Notes: generated by a model not told the origin, from the letters alone. A DNA stretch of 64,000 bases from Marivita sp030148515 (GCF_048006345.1 NZ_CP180351.1:1488001-1552000); one strand, 5' to 3'. Counted from the first letter of the stretch, positions 17,446 through 26,367 are shown. Numbers and translations are program-made.

Positions 17446-18588
17446 ATGCCAATTACCCTGTCCCGCATCACCGTCACCGCATACCGCGTACCGATCTCGT
17501 CGCCGGTGGCGACGTCCTTTGGCGTCATGCAGAACCGTCCCGCTGTGTTCGTTCGGGTTCAGGACAGCGACGGAGCCTTCGGCTGGGGCGAGATTTTCGC
17601 CAATTGGCCCGCCGCAGGGGCCGAACATCGTGCCCGGCTGGTGGTCGAGGACATGGCTGACCTGCTTTTGGGACAGTCGTTCACCAGCGCGCATGACCTT
17701 TTCACGCAACTCACGGACAAGACCCATATCCGCGCCCTGCAATGCGGCGAATGGGGGCCGTTCCGTCAGGTGATCGCGGGTCTGGACACCGCCATGACCG
17801 ACCTTGAGGCGCGCCGCGCAGGAGTTTCGGTGGCGCGGTTTCTGAACCCTGAAGCTGCACAAACCGTCCCCTGTTACGCCAGCGGGATCGCCATTGCCCA
17901 AGCCGCACGACAAATCGCCCAAAGCCGCGAGGCCGGCTTTTCCGCCTTCAAGGTCAAGGTCGGTTTTGATCTGACACGTGACACTGATCTGTTGACCCAA
18001 CTCACCTCGACACTCAGGGCGGGCGAAATCCTCTGCGCTGACGCCAATCAGGCTTGGGCGCTTCCCGAGGCCGAACGCTTCGTGGCCTCCTGCCGCGACC
18101 TGCCCTTGGGATGGCTGGAAGAGCCCCTGCCCGCAGATGCGCCCCTGACCCATTGGCAGGCGCTGGCGGATCAAAGCCCGATGCCGCTGGCAGGGGGCGA
18201 AAACATCACCGGCACAGGTGGTTTTGCCGATGCCATCGCCACGGGCGTTTTCGGCGTGCTGCAACCCGACATCGCCAAATGGGGCGGCTTCAGCGGATGC
18301 TGGCCCGTGGCACAGGCGATCCGCAGCGCCGGACTACGCTACTGCCCGCACTTCCTTGGCGGCGGCATCGGCCTCATTGCGTCGGCCCATCTGCTCGCCG
18401 CTGCGGGAGGCGATGGCCTGCTCGAAGTGGACGTGAACCCCAACCCCTTACGCGATGCGTTTGACCCATGGCAGGGATCGGCAGATCGCGGCACGCTCAC
18501 CTTGTCCGATGCGCCCGGTCTCGGGATCACCAGCCTGCCCGACGAGATTGCACAATTCGCAAGCTATTCCTGTGATCTGCATATCTGA
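17446..18588 (+). CDS. Enolase-superfamily enzyme (mandelate racemase/muconate lactonizing group)
   Basis: A 380-residue enolase-superfamily enzyme that abstracts a proton next to a carboxylate. The N-terminal capping domain (1-125) is followed by the barrel with the catalytic lysine motif FKVKVGF near residue 170. The three metal ligands lie in ADANQAW, LEEP and AGGEN, and the second lysine motif PDIAKWGGFSG comes later, a combination typical of the MLE/dipeptide-epimerase-like branch. It is divergent from the decarboxylase gene and followed after 121 bases by a nucleotidase gene. The substrate is unknown; dehydratase, epimerase or lactonase activity are all possible. Confidence 0.8.
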   Translation: MPITLSRITVTAYRVPISSPVATSFGVMQNRPAVFVRVQDSDGAFGWGEIFANWPAAGAEHRARLVVEDMADLLLGQSFTSAHDLFTQLTDKTHIRALQCGEWGPFRQVIAGLDTAMTDLEARRAGVSVARFLNPEAAQTVPCYASGIAIAQAARQIAQSREAGFSAFKVKVGFDLTRDTDLLTQLTSTLRAGEILCADANQAWALPEAERFVASCRDLPLGWLEEPLPADAPLTHWQALADQSPMPLAGGENITGTGGFADAIATGVFGVLQPDIAKWGGFSGCWPVAQAIRSAGLRYCPHFLGGGIGLIASAHLLAAAGGDGLLEVDVNPNPLRDAFDPWQGSADRGTLTLSDAPGLGITSLPDEIAQFASYSCDLHI

Positions 18589-18709
18589 CAGACGTCAGCT
18601 TTCGTTCGCCTGTGACAAATTCATGCCACTGCCACGAAACTGCTAACCGGCTGTGCGCTTTCCATCCTAACCTGTCCTCAGAACCAATCCAGATCAGGGG
18701 GACACGATC

Positions 18710-20665
18710 ATGGCACTGACGCTGAACCGTCGAGGTTTTCTGGCCAGTACGGCTGGCTTTCTCGCGCTGCACCCGTTTTCGGTGCGCGCCATGTCCAATC
18801 AGGCGCATCTGCGGATCATGGAAACAACGGACCTGCACGTGCATGTGCATCCCTACGACTATTACGGCGACCGTCCGACCGACACAGTGGGCCTGAGCCG
18901 CGTCGCCACCATCATCCAGAACATCCGGGCCGAGGCCACGAATTCAATCCTGCTCGACAATGGCGATTTCCTGCAGGGCAACCCGATGGGCGATTACATC
19001 GCCTATGAACGCGGGATGAAAGAAGGTGACATGCACCCGATCATCACCGCGATGAATACTCTGGGCTTTGACGGCTCCACCTTGGGCAATCACGAATTCA
19101 ACTACGGCCTCGATTTCCTGATGAAATCGCTGGCGGGCGCGGATTTCCCGGTCGTTTCGGCCAACGTGGTCAAGACCGCAGGCGGCACGCCGCGCGAAGA
19201 CACCACGCTGGTGCCGCCCTATGTGATCCTAGACCGCGAGATCACCGACGGAGGCGGAAACACCCACCCGATCCGCATCGGCCTCATCGGATTTGTGCCG
19301 CCGCAGATCATGACATGGGATCGCCGCCACCTCGAAGGCAACGTCACCGCCCGCGACATTCTCGAATCCGCCCGCGCCTATGTCCCGCAGATCCGCGAAC
19401 AGGGTGCAGACATCGTGATCGCGCTGTCCCATTCCGGCATCGGCGCGGCTGAGGCCGAGGATATGATGGAGAACGCCTCCATCCCGCTGGCAGGTGTGGA
19501 TGGAATCGACGTGATCCTGACCGGGCATTCGCATCTGGTCTTCCCCTCCTCCACCTATGACACCCTCCCCGGCCTCGACACCGCCAAAGGCACGATTATG
19601 GGCAAACCCGGCGTCATGGCAGGCTTCTGGGGCAGCCATATGGGTCTTGTGGATCTGATGCTCGAACGTGACGGCGACAGCTGGCGCGTGCTCAACCACC
19701 AATCCGAAGCGCGACCGATTTCGCAGCGCAACGAGGACCGGTCTGTCACAGCGCTGGTGCAGGATTACCAACCGGTGATTGAGGACACGCAAAAAGACCA
19801 CGAGGAAACGCTGGCCTATGTCCGCCGCGCTGTGGGCAAGACAGCCGCGCCCCTGCACAGCTATTTCGCGCTGGTGGCCGACGATCCGTCTGTCCAGATC
19901 GTGTCCAACGCCCAAACCTGGTACATCGCACAGATGATGCAGGGCACGCCGCATGAAGGCCTGCCGATCCTGTCCGCCGCCGCACCCTTCAAGGCAGGCG
20001 GTCGTGGCGGGCCGGAGTATTACACCGACGTGCCGGTGGGCGATGTGGCGATCAAGAACGTCGCCGATCTTTACCTCTACCCCAACACCGTGCGCGCCGT
20101 GCGGGTGACGGGGGCGCAGGTGAAAGACTGGCTGGAACGCTCGGCGGGCATGTTCAATCAGGTGGAACCCGGTTCGGCCGACGCGCCGCTCCTGAACCCC
20201 AACTTCCCCAGCTACAATTTCGATGTCATCGACGGGGTCAGCTACCAGATCGACCTCAGCCAGCCATCGAAATTCGACCGCGACGGCGCTGTCATCAACC
20301 CCGACGCCAACCGCATCGTGAACCTGACCTATCAGGGCGCACCGATCGACCCGGCGGCAGAGTTCATCATTGCCACGAACAATTACCGCGCGGGCGGCGG
20401 CGGCAGCTTCCCCGGCACCGGAGACACCATCGTGTTCGAAGGCCCGGATACCAACCGCGACGTGATTGTCCGCTACATCGTGGAGCAAGGCACCATCGAC
20501 CCCAAGGCCGATTTCAACTGGCGTTTTGCACCGTTGGCGGGCACCAGCGTGATTTTTGAGACCGGCCCCGCCGGCGCGAAATACGCAGGCTCTCTCGACG
20601 GCATGACACTCGAAGAAGCCGGCACAAACGCGGATGGCTTTGCGCTCTTCCGTATGACGCTCTGA
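18710..20665 (+). CDS. Periplasmic 2',3'-cyclic-nucleotide 2'-phosphodiesterase/3'-nucleotidase-type enzyme
   Basis: A 651-residue metallophosphoesterase of the 5'-nucleotidase/CpdB family, which releases phosphate and nucleosides from extracellular nucleotides. The N-terminus is a twin-arginine-type signal (NRRGFLAST then a hydrophobic stretch). Metal-site motifs appear in order: TDLHVHVHPYDYYGD, DNGDFLQGNPMGDY, GNHEFNYGLDF and GHSHLVFPS. The C-terminal nucleotidase domain (about 370-640) carries the adenine-stacking type segments NTVRAVRVTGAQVKDWLE and NNYRAGGGGSFPG. The phosphate role links loosely with the nucleoside hydrolase elsewhere in the window. Confidence 0.88.
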   Translation: MALTLNRRGFLASTAGFLALHPFSVRAMSNQAHLRIMETTDLHVHVHPYDYYGDRPTDTVGLSRVATIIQNIRAEATNSILLDNGDFLQGNPMGDYIAYERGMKEGDMHPIITAMNTLGFDGSTLGNHEFNYGLDFLMKSLAGADFPVVSANVVKTAGGTPREDTTLVPPYVILDREITDGGGNTHPIRIGLIGFVPPQIMTWDRRHLEGNVTARDILESARAYVPQIREQGADIVIALSHSGIGAAEAEDMMENASIPLAGVDGIDVILTGHSHLVFPSSTYDTLPGLDTAKGTIMGKPGVMAGFWGSHMGLVDLMLERDGDSWRVLNHQSEARPISQRNEDRSVTALVQDYQPVIEDTQKDHEETLAYVRRAVGKTAAPLHSYFALVADDPSVQIVSNAQTWYIAQMMQGTPHEGLPILSAAAPFKAGGRGGPEYYTDVPVGDVAIKNVADLYLYPNTVRAVRVTGAQVKDWLERSAGMFNQVEPGSADAPLLNPNFPSYNFDVIDGVSYQIDLSQPSKFDRDGAVINPDANRIVNLTYQGAPIDPAAEFIIATNNYRAGGGGSFPGTGDTIVFEGPDTNRDVIVRYIVEQGTIDPKADFNWRFAPLAGTSVIFETGPAGAKYAGSLDGMTLEEAGTNADGFALFRMTL

Positions 20666-20675
20666 CGAAAGCCAG

Positions 20676-20736
20676 CTTCTCTGGTTCACAAATACTTCGG
20701 GGGAGTCCGCCTTTGGCGGACGGGGGCAGAGCCCCC
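20676..20736 (-). repeat. Dispersed repeat, copy 1: 27-nt tail plus G-rich hairpin
   Basis: Read on the minus strand, this copy has the hairpin GGGGGC-TCT-GCCCCC (20722-20736), a second hairpin GTCCGCC-AAA-GGCGGAC (20705-20721), and then a tail (20676-20702) that matches the copy at 42913-42939 in 25 of 27 positions. It sits between cpdB-type nucleotidase and tig, downstream of both. Confidence 0.75.
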
Positions 20737-20779
20737 ACCCTCGATCGGAGCGGCAACGCCGATCCGATCCTCAAACGGA

Positions 20780-20805
20780 AAAGGCCGCCCAACCGGGCGG
20801 CCTTT
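20780..20805. terminator. Bidirectional terminator between the nucleotidase gene and tig
   Basis: AAAGGCCGCCC (20780-20790), loop AACC, GGGCGGCCTTT (20795-20805): a perfect 11-bp stem between convergent genes. Confidence 0.88.
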
Positions 20806-20826
20806 GCATTTCAAAACCCGAAGGTC

Positions 20827-22158
20827 TTATTCGGCGTCAAGCGCCTCGATGGCTTTTTCCAGCTCGTCCTTCGAAACTTGTTTCTCGGTCACGGTCGCCT
20901 GTTCGGCCACGTGATCGACAACCTTGTCCTCGAAGATGGGCGCACGCAGCTGCTGCTGCATCTGCTGGTTCTGGCGCACGAAGTCGAAGAACGCACGTTC
21001 CTGACCCGGGTACTGACGTGCCTGGGCCATGATCGCTTGAGTCATCTCCGCGTCCGTCACGGTGACCTCGGCTTTCTGACCCAGCTCGGCCAGCAAGAGG
21101 CCCAGCTTGACGCGGCGTTCTGCGAGCTTGTTGTGCTCATCGGTCGGCGTGATCTCGGGGTGATCGTGGCCATGCACATCCGGGTTTTCTTCGTGCCAAA
21201 GCTGATGCGCGATCTGCTTGGCTTCGGCATCAACCAGCGACGGAGGCAGGTCGACAGACACCTTCTCGTCCAGCTGATCCAGCAACGCACGCTTCATCAC
21301 CTGGCGCGCGGCACCCGTGTATTCGACTTCCAGACGCTCGGCGATCTGCGCCTTCAGGGCGGCCAGATCCTCTGCACCGAACTTCTTTGCCAACTCGTCG
21401 TCGATCTCGGCGGCCACAGGTTCCTTGACGGCTTTGACGGTGCATTCGAACACCGCGTCCTTGCCGGCAAGATTCTCGGCACCGTACTCGTCCGGGAACT
21501 TGACCTCGACATTCTTTTCTTCGCCGACCTTCACACCGACCAGCTGGTCTTCGAAACCGGGAATGAAGGAACCGGAGCCCAGAACGAGCGGGTAATCTTC
21601 GGCCGCACCACCGTCAAAGGCTTCGCCATCCACTTTGCCAAGGAAGTCGATCACAACCTGATCGCCCTCTTTTGACTTGGAGCCTTTCTTGCGGTCCTTG
21701 AAGTTCTGCGCAGTCTCGGCAAGGTTCTTGAGCGCCTCGTCCACTTCTGCGTCGCCGGCCTTGACGACCAACTTCTCAAGCTTCAGCGACGAAAGATCGA
21801 CCTCGGGCATTTCCGGCAGTTTTTCGTAGGACATCGCGACTTCGATATCGTCGCCTTCTTTCCAGTCCTCATTGGTCATCTTGACCTCGGGCTGGAGCGC
21901 CGGGCGGTCGCCACTGTCCTCAAAGTGCTTGGCCATCGCGCCGTCGATGGTTTCCTGCATGGCTTCGCCCAAAAGGCGCTGGCCAAACTGCTTCTTCAGA
22001 AGCGGCATCGGCACCTTGCCTTTGCGGAAGCCCTTCATTTCGATTTCGGGCTGCGCTTCCTTGAGCTTTTCATTCACCTTTGCGTCCAATTCGCCCGCCG
22101 TGACGGTGATCGAATAGCTGCGCTTGAGGCCTTCATTGAGAGTTTCGGTGACCTGCAT
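20827..22158 (-). CDS. tig: Trigger factor chaperone
   Basis: Trigger factor is the ribosome-bound chaperone and prolyl isomerase that meets nascent chains. The 443-residue product starts MQVTETLNEGLKRSYSITV and carries the ribosome-binding region with GFRKGKVPMPLLKKQFG near residues 42-60. The FKBP-like domain lies at about 155-245 (GDQVVIDFLGKVDGEAFDGG) and is followed by the helical C-terminal arms. The ATG at 22158 has an AAGGACG ribosome site; an upstream in-frame ATG at 22215 would add 19 residues with no family match. A CCGCGGA/TCCGCGG inverted repeat lies in the leader at 22184-22201. Confidence 0.96.
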   Translation of the reverse strand: MQVTETLNEGLKRSYSITVTAGELDAKVNEKLKEAQPEIEMKGFRKGKVPMPLLKKQFGQRLLGEAMQETIDGAMAKHFEDSGDRPALQPEVKMTNEDWKEGDDIEVAMSYEKLPEMPEVDLSSLKLEKLVVKAGDAEVDEALKNLAETAQNFKDRKKGSKSKEGDQVVIDFLGKVDGEAFDGGAAEDYPLVLGSGSFIPGFEDQLVGVKVGEEKNVEVKFPDEYGAENLAGKDAVFECTVKAVKEPVAAEIDDELAKKFGAEDLAALKAQIAERLEVEYTGAARQVMKRALLDQLDEKVSVDLPPSLVDAEAKQIAHQLWHEENPDVHGHDHPEITPTDEHNKLAERRVKLGLLLAELGQKAEVTVTDAEMTQAIMAQARQYPGQERAFFDFVRQNQQMQQQLRAPIFEDKVVDHVAEQATVTEKQVSKDELEKAIEALDAE

Positions 22159-22268
22159 GTCGTCCTTATCCATTGCATGGGGGCCGCGGAGGCGTCCGCG
22201 GCGGTCAAAATCCACCGCCTCTTAGAGGGGCGACCGAGAGTCCGCAAGCAGGAAATGTGGCCGCACGG

Positions 22269-23255
22269 TCAGGCGTCTGCGGGAAGCTGCGCTTCGCCAT
22301 CGCCCTGACGTCGCACCTGTGCGTTTGGTCCGCCCGCGACAACGCAAAGCCCGTGCACATCCACACCACGGTCCTTGCGCAGGATCACGTCGCGTATCTC
22401 GATCGCGCCGAATCCTGCTGTCTGCAGAAGGTCGGTTACATATTCCCGCCCATGGGCAAAACGCCGGGTTTCGCGCAGCGTCACGTCGCTGTCCCTGGCC
22501 CGCTCGACCGTGAAGATGAGCGTGCCGTCAGCGGACAGGCAGGCCGCGCACCAAGCGATGATCCGCTCCAGGGCTCCGAGGTAGTTGAACACATCCGATG
22601 CCACGATCAGACCATACTGCCCGGCCAGGATCGGCAACTCCTGGATATCGGCCTTCTCGAGCATGTCATAGAGACCCTTGGCGTGCGCCTCGTCGAGCAT
22701 GGCCTGTGACAGGTCGATCCCGGTCAGATGATCGCAATGCGGGCGCAACACAGGGCCGATCAGCCCGGTGCCGCACCCAAGATCAAGCGCCCGTTGCACC
22801 GTCGCTCCGGACCTGACCTGCAATGCCTCTGAAATGAGGGTCGGCCCCTGATAGTCCAAGTGGTCCAGCAACGATGCCTCGAAGCGGGGAGCGTACTGAT
22901 CAAAAAGCATCTCGACAAACGCCGGAGGCATGGTGTCGCTCAGCGGCAGATCGCGCAGCAGGTCGCGGCGCAGCCCCGCACCGAACGGATCATCCGGTTG
23001 AAGCTCGACCGCACGGTCCCATGCGCGCGCAGCCCCCTTGGGATCGCCCGCACGCTCCAGATACTCGCCCAGTCGGAACCATCCCGCGGCCCATGACGGA
23101 ACAAGATCGAGTGCGCCTTGCAAGACGTCCACCGCTCCATCAAGATCCCCGTGATCCGCCAAGGTCTCGGCAAATTCAGCACGCCGGTCGGCATGCAGAT
23201 CACCGGAGGCAAACAGCTTTCCCACCATTTTCATCTGTCCAAGAAGCCCGCTCAT
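22269..23255 (-). CDS. TPR-containing SAM-dependent methyltransferase
   Basis: The 328-residue protein starts with two TPR-like helical repeats (DLDGAVDVLQGALDLVPSWAAGWFRLGEYLERAGDPKGAARAWDRAVELQPDD, about residues 35-90). A class-I methyltransferase domain follows, with the SAM motif ALDLGCGTGLIGP near residue 156, then GIDLSQAMLDEA and ASDVFNYLG. This layout is common in alphaproteobacterial proteins of unknown substrate, some annotated as ubiquinone/menaquinone-type methyltransferases. The start at 23255 (MSGLLGQMKM) is preferred; ATGs at 23297 and 23234 are alternatives. It lies upstream of tig on the same strand, with 110 bases between. Confidence 0.75.
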   Translation of the reverse strand: MSGLLGQMKMVGKLFASGDLHADRRAEFAETLADHGDLDGAVDVLQGALDLVPSWAAGWFRLGEYLERAGDPKGAARAWDRAVELQPDDPFGAGLRRDLLRDLPLSDTMPPAFVEMLFDQYAPRFEASLLDHLDYQGPTLISEALQVRSGATVQRALDLGCGTGLIGPVLRPHCDHLTGIDLSQAMLDEAHAKGLYDMLEKADIQELPILAGQYGLIVASDVFNYLGALERIIAWCAACLSADGTLIFTVERARDSDVTLRETRRFAHGREYVTDLLQTAGFGAIEIRDVILRKDRGVDVHGLCVVAGGPNAQVRRQGDGEAQLPADA

Positions 23256-23539
23256 TTGCCTGCGGGAACAGGCCACGCGACGGACGACACGCTGCACCTG
23301 AAATCCGGTGCCGGACGGTGCGATAGCGTGACGGGATTATCGCTGTCAACAAAGAGTTTGGCATGTGAAAGTCGATGTCACGGCAGCGGCGGTCGCGCCA
23401 AGGTGCGTCCCAATTTGCGATTGATCTTGAAGCAGTCACCGAGCTGAGGCACGATGGGAGAATATTTCAATCAAGCGCAGCGCTTCTTTAGATATTTCGA
23501 GTTTATTGCGCGTCGCGATTTTACAAAGGGATTGTTTTT

Positions 23540-24475
23540 ATGGGAACACCCCGCCAGTGGCCGAACCCCTGGCCGACGATTACCGCAGCTGTCACCGATT
23601 ACTCCGACCCTAGAACCGGAGCCTATACGGAGTACAAGCGCGGTTCTTTGGTTTTAGACATAGAGAATTACTCCGAACACACGGTTGTCACAGGCGACAC
23701 GCTAAGCGGATATTCGATGATACTTTACGGAAGTTACAAGGAAATCAACGTCTGGGGACGCATAAAGCAAGGTGTGAGCTACCCAACAAGTCTTGCAGAC
23801 ATAGAACCGATCAGCAATCTCGACCTGATCCATGTCGGCGAAACGCTCGTGCATGGCGGAATGCTTGTCGACAGCATGAAACCCGGTCCGAAACCTAAGG
23901 CACCTCCAAAGCTTGGATTTCGTGCACCACCGGATGTTGTGTTGCCCCACGGTATGGAGATCGTTGCTGCTGACCGGTTCGACGGAGCTGGATGGTCGGA
24001 ATACATAACCACGTTTCCCGGTGGCGGTTATGTGATCCTTAAAGATATTCCGACTTTCGTGTTCGGAGTTCAAACAGCGGTAAACGCCCGCCCCATTTCC
24101 ATCTTGCACATCCAGGTGCACGGCGCGCCCGGAACGATGTATTTCGGGGATTGGACGAATGGAGGAGACACGCTCAATGTCAGCTCATTCCCGAAGCACC
24201 GTGTGACACTGGCGAAGCTGAAACCGAACTTTGCCAACAACGCATGGGTTGTGGTTCGATCCTGCAAAACCGGACAAGATCTGGAACTGTTGCGCTTGCT
24301 TGGGCAATTATGGGGAGTGAACATTTTTGCAGGCACCGGAGACTGGCGCAACGCGCTCGATTTCAACGATGGCAAATATGTTGTCCTCGAACGGGGGGGC
24401 GCAGAGTACTACACGCGCAAGATGCCGAACGCTATCCAAAGCTCGCTTGCCCGCAGGGCTTGGAAGAACTGGTGA
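23540..24475 (+). CDS. LysM protein with candidate His/Cys (caspase-like) C-terminal domain
   Basis: A 311-residue protein with no obvious signal peptide. Residues about 46-107 form a LysM peptidoglycan-binding module, opening HTVVTGDTLSGYSMILYGS and closing NLDLIHVGETLVHGG. A Pro/Lys-rich linker (114-131) leads to an alpha/beta domain containing ISILHIQVHGAPG (His194) and AWVVVRSCKTG (Cys242). A His-Gly and a Ser-Cys, each at the end of a hydrophobic strand and 48 residues apart, is the layout of caspase/CHAT/DUF4347-type domains. The gene uses codons rare in its neighbours (four ATA, one TTA), looks AT-richer, and ends 24 bases from the 3' end of tRNA-Leu, so recent acquisition is likely. 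Peptidase activity is inference. Confidence 0.65.
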   Translation: MGTPRQWPNPWPTITAAVTDYSDPRTGAYTEYKRGSLVLDIENYSEHTVVTGDTLSGYSMILYGSYKEINVWGRIKQGVSYPTSLADIEPISNLDLIHVGETLVHGGMLVDSMKPGPKPKAPPKLGFRAPPDVVLPHGMEIVAADRFDGAGWSEYITTFPGGGYVILKDIPTFVFGVQTAVNARPISILHIQVHGAPGTMYFGDWTNGGDTLNVSSFPKHRVTLAKLKPNFANNAWVVVRSCKTGQDLELLRLLGQLWGVNIFAGTGDWRNALDFNDGKYVVLERGGAEYYTRKMPNAIQSSLARRAWKNW

Positions 24476-24498
24476 CCAAACAATCGGTTGGATGTCGA

Positions 24499-24582
24499 TG
24501 GTGCGGGTGAAGGGACTCGAACCCCCACGCCAAAGGCGCCAGAACCTAAATCTGGTGCGTCTACCAATTCCGCCACACCCGC
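24499..24582 (-). tRNA. tRNA-Leu (UAG)
   Basis: Read on the minus strand, the acceptor GCGGGTG pairs with CACCCGC, followed by discriminator A and an encoded CCA (24499-24501). The anticodon stem CCAGA/TCTGG encloses the loop TTTAGGT with anticodon UAG. The D arm GGCGGAATTGGTAGACGC, a long variable arm typical of leucine tRNAs (GGCGCCTTTGGCGT) and the T arm with GGTTCGAGTCC are all present. Confidence 0.96.
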
Positions 24583-24622
24583 ATTGCGCCGGTGAGTAGC
24601 AAAGCTCTCGGGCTGATGCGAG

Positions 24623-24678
24623 CAGAATTTTCATACGAAAATTCTGTTACGTAAGAAACTTCGAACGAAGTTTCTTAC
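24623..24678. repeat. Tandem hairpin pair overlapping the nnr stop codon
   Basis: CAGAATTTTC/GAAAATTCTG (24623-24646, 4-nt loop) is followed by GTAAGAAACTTCG/CGAAGTTTCTTAC (24651-24678, 2-nt gap). The outer end of the second stem contains the stop codon of the minus-strand gene nnr (24675-24677). There is no T-run. The placement matches the palindrome pairs at 35152, 39275 and 55683, but the stems are AT-richer and lack the GTCGAC core. Confidence 0.6.
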
Positions 24679-26315
24679 CGCGCAAGTGGTGCGAATACCT
24701 TGGGAAGCATGTCCGGCAGGTCTTCGGCGATGAGGCCCGGTCCAAACAGACGCGCGGCTTCGCAATGCAGCCAGACCGCCGCTTCGGTGACACAGAACAG
24801 GTCCGGTGCGGTTTCGGGCGCGGCAAGACCCGCAATCAGACCGGCCAGCACGTCCCCTGCCCCGGCGGTTGCCAGCCACGGCACGGCCCGCGCACCTGTC
24901 GCAGAGTGTACGCTCGCCCCGCCGCCAGGTTGGGCAATCACGGTGTCCTCGCCCTTCAACAGCACGATGCACCCTGCCCGATCCGCGGCCATACGAACTA
25001 CGTCGATCTTTGACTGCTCTTTCCGTTCGGATTGCGCGAGGTCGGGAAAGAGACGGGCAAACTCGCCTTCATGCGGGGTCAGCACCGTACGCGGATGGGT
25101 CAAAGCAAAGAGCCCCGAGGGGTCGCCTGCAAACGACGTCAGCGCGTCTGCGTCCAGAACAACGACGGGATCACGCCAGCCGCGCTCTCCTCTCCGGTGT
25201 TCCAAGGCGGCTGTGACCAACGCCCGCGTCTCTGCCCCAACGCCAAGTCCCGGCCCGAGACACAAAGCGGTTACCCGGTCGTCGACGATCTGGCGAAAGG
25301 CCGCCGCATCGGCACAGGCGCGCAGCATCACCGCGTCCAGTTGGCAGGCGTTTTCCTGAAGCGCATCCGGGGGACACAGCACAGTGACCAATCCCGCGCC
25401 GCTGCGTAGAGCCGCACGGGCAGCCATGCGACCAGCTCCGCCCCGCCCCGGACCACCGGCCAGAATCATCGCATGGCCATAGTCGTACTTGTGCCCCTGC
25501 CCGCGCAGCTTGGCGATCATCGCACCGGGCCAGATGCGCGGCGCAAGCGGGAGATCGCCGAAGTCGGGATCGACCAATCGCACCCGTTCGGGGTCTGGTG
25601 CCGCTCCGATCATTGTGCGCTCGGCGGCATCCGGCCCGGTCAGACCAATATCCACCACCTGCACGTCGCCACACAGCGTTGGCCCAAGGCCAAGCTTGTG
25701 ACCCGCCTTCAGGCTGTGAAACGACACCGTCAGATCCGCCGAATTGACCCTCGGCATCCTATCGTCACCCGCATTCGGAATCATCCCTGTGTCAAGGTTC
25801 AGGCCCGACGGACAGTCGATCGCCAGACGTCGCATCGCGTGGCCGTGTTTCCACGTGCCCATCATCCGATCCTCGAGGGCAATGGCCAATGCTTCGGGCA
25901 GCGGACGGGTGAGCCCAGTACCGAAGACGGCATCGACGAAAAGGTGAGGACGGTCACAGTTACGGACGGTATTCGCATCGAACGGCAAGACTGCGCCCAT
26001 GCTGAGCCAGAGGTCATGGTTGGTTTTTGCATCCGGCGGCAGTTTGGCAGCATCCCCATAGAGAAAGACATCGACCGACCAGCCCCGGTCCTTGAGACGC
26101 CGGGCGATCACAAACCCGTCCCCGCCATTGTTCCCCGGTCCACACAGGATCAGCGCTCGGTGCGCCCCTTGGCCCAATTCGGGCCATTTGACCAAAGCTG
26201 CCTCGACTGCCCCACGTCCAGCACGCTCCATCAGTTGAAGTCCCGTGACAGCCCCCAACTCGATTTCGGCCTGCTCAATGGTGCGCATCTGGGCGGAGGT
26301 GAGCAATTCGGCCAC
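24675..26315 (-). CDS. nnr: Bifunctional NAD(P)H-hydrate repair enzyme (epimerase plus dehydratase)
   Basis: Nnr repairs damaged, hydrated NAD(P)H: the N-terminal domain epimerises the hydrate and the C-terminal ADP/ATP-dependent domain dehydrates it. The protein has about 546 residues. The first 200 form the YjeF_N domain (CGPGNNGGDGFVIAR near residue 60, VDAVFGTGLTRPL, IDCPSGLNLDTG). The second half is the carbohydrate-kinase-like dehydratase domain (ILAGGPGRGGAGRMAARAALRSGAG, CLGPGLG, VLDADALT, LTPHEGEFARLF, TAGAGDVLAGLIAGL). The GTG at 26315 has a GAGGGGAT ribosome site and is preferred over an ATG at 26366. The stop codon lies within a hairpin stem. It is divergent from glnB. Confidence 0.93.
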   Translation of the reverse strand: MAELLTSAQMRTIEQAEIELGAVTGLQLMERAGRGAVEAALVKWPELGQGAHRALILCGPGNNGGDGFVIARRLKDRGWSVDVFLYGDAAKLPPDAKTNHDLWLSMGAVLPFDANTVRNCDRPHLFVDAVFGTGLTRPLPEALAIALEDRMMGTWKHGHAMRRLAIDCPSGLNLDTGMIPNAGDDRMPRVNSADLTVSFHSLKAGHKLGLGPTLCGDVQVVDIGLTGPDAAERTMIGAAPDPERVRLVDPDFGDLPLAPRIWPGAMIAKLRGQGHKYDYGHAMILAGGPGRGGAGRMAARAALRSGAGLVTVLCPPDALQENACQLDAVMLRACADAAAFRQIVDDRVTALCLGPGLGVGAETRALVTAALEHRRGERGWRDPVVVLDADALTSFAGDPSGLFALTHPRTVLTPHEGEFARLFPDLAQSERKEQSKIDVVRMAADRAGCIVLLKGEDTVIAQPGGGASVHSATGARAVPWLATAGAGDVLAGLIAGLAAPETAPDLFCVTEAAVWLHCEAARLFGPGLIAEDLPDMLPKVFAPLAR

Positions 26316-26341
26316 GTCTGATCCCCTCAAAGATTCAATTC

Positions 26342-26367
26342 TGCACACTTTTTGTGCAATTTGCACA
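26342..26367 (+). promoter_or_regulatory. NtrC-type binding site upstream of glnB
   Basis: TGCACACTTTTTGTGCA (26342-26358) is an exact TGCAC-N7-GTGCA, the established enteric/rhodobacterial NtrC pattern. It overlaps a second palindrome, TGTGCA-ATT-TGCACA (26353-26367). The site lies about 127 bases upstream of the glnB start. No sigma54 -24/-12 element was seen between site and gene, as in Rhodobacter capsulatus, where NtrC works with the housekeeping sigma factor. Confidence 0.7.

Noticed and set aside
19229..20689. Open frame of nearly 1.5 kb on the minus strand opposite the nucleotidase gene
   Set aside because: His/Arg/Gly-rich and without motifs; it mirrors the real gene in the antisense frame. 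The same applies to long antisense frames opposite glnA (26809-28251), the amidohydrolase (4714-5934), trpD (41772-43118) and pgi (57827-59299).
23454..23657. Small open frame starting upstream of the LysM gene
   Set aside because: It overlaps the LysM gene in another frame, has no recognisable ribosome site and its product lacks any family feature.
23256..24498. Genomic island with att repeats at tRNA-Leu
   Set aside because: The tRNA 3' end sequence is not repeated on the far side of the LysM gene and no integrase is present; only the location and codon usage hint at transfer.
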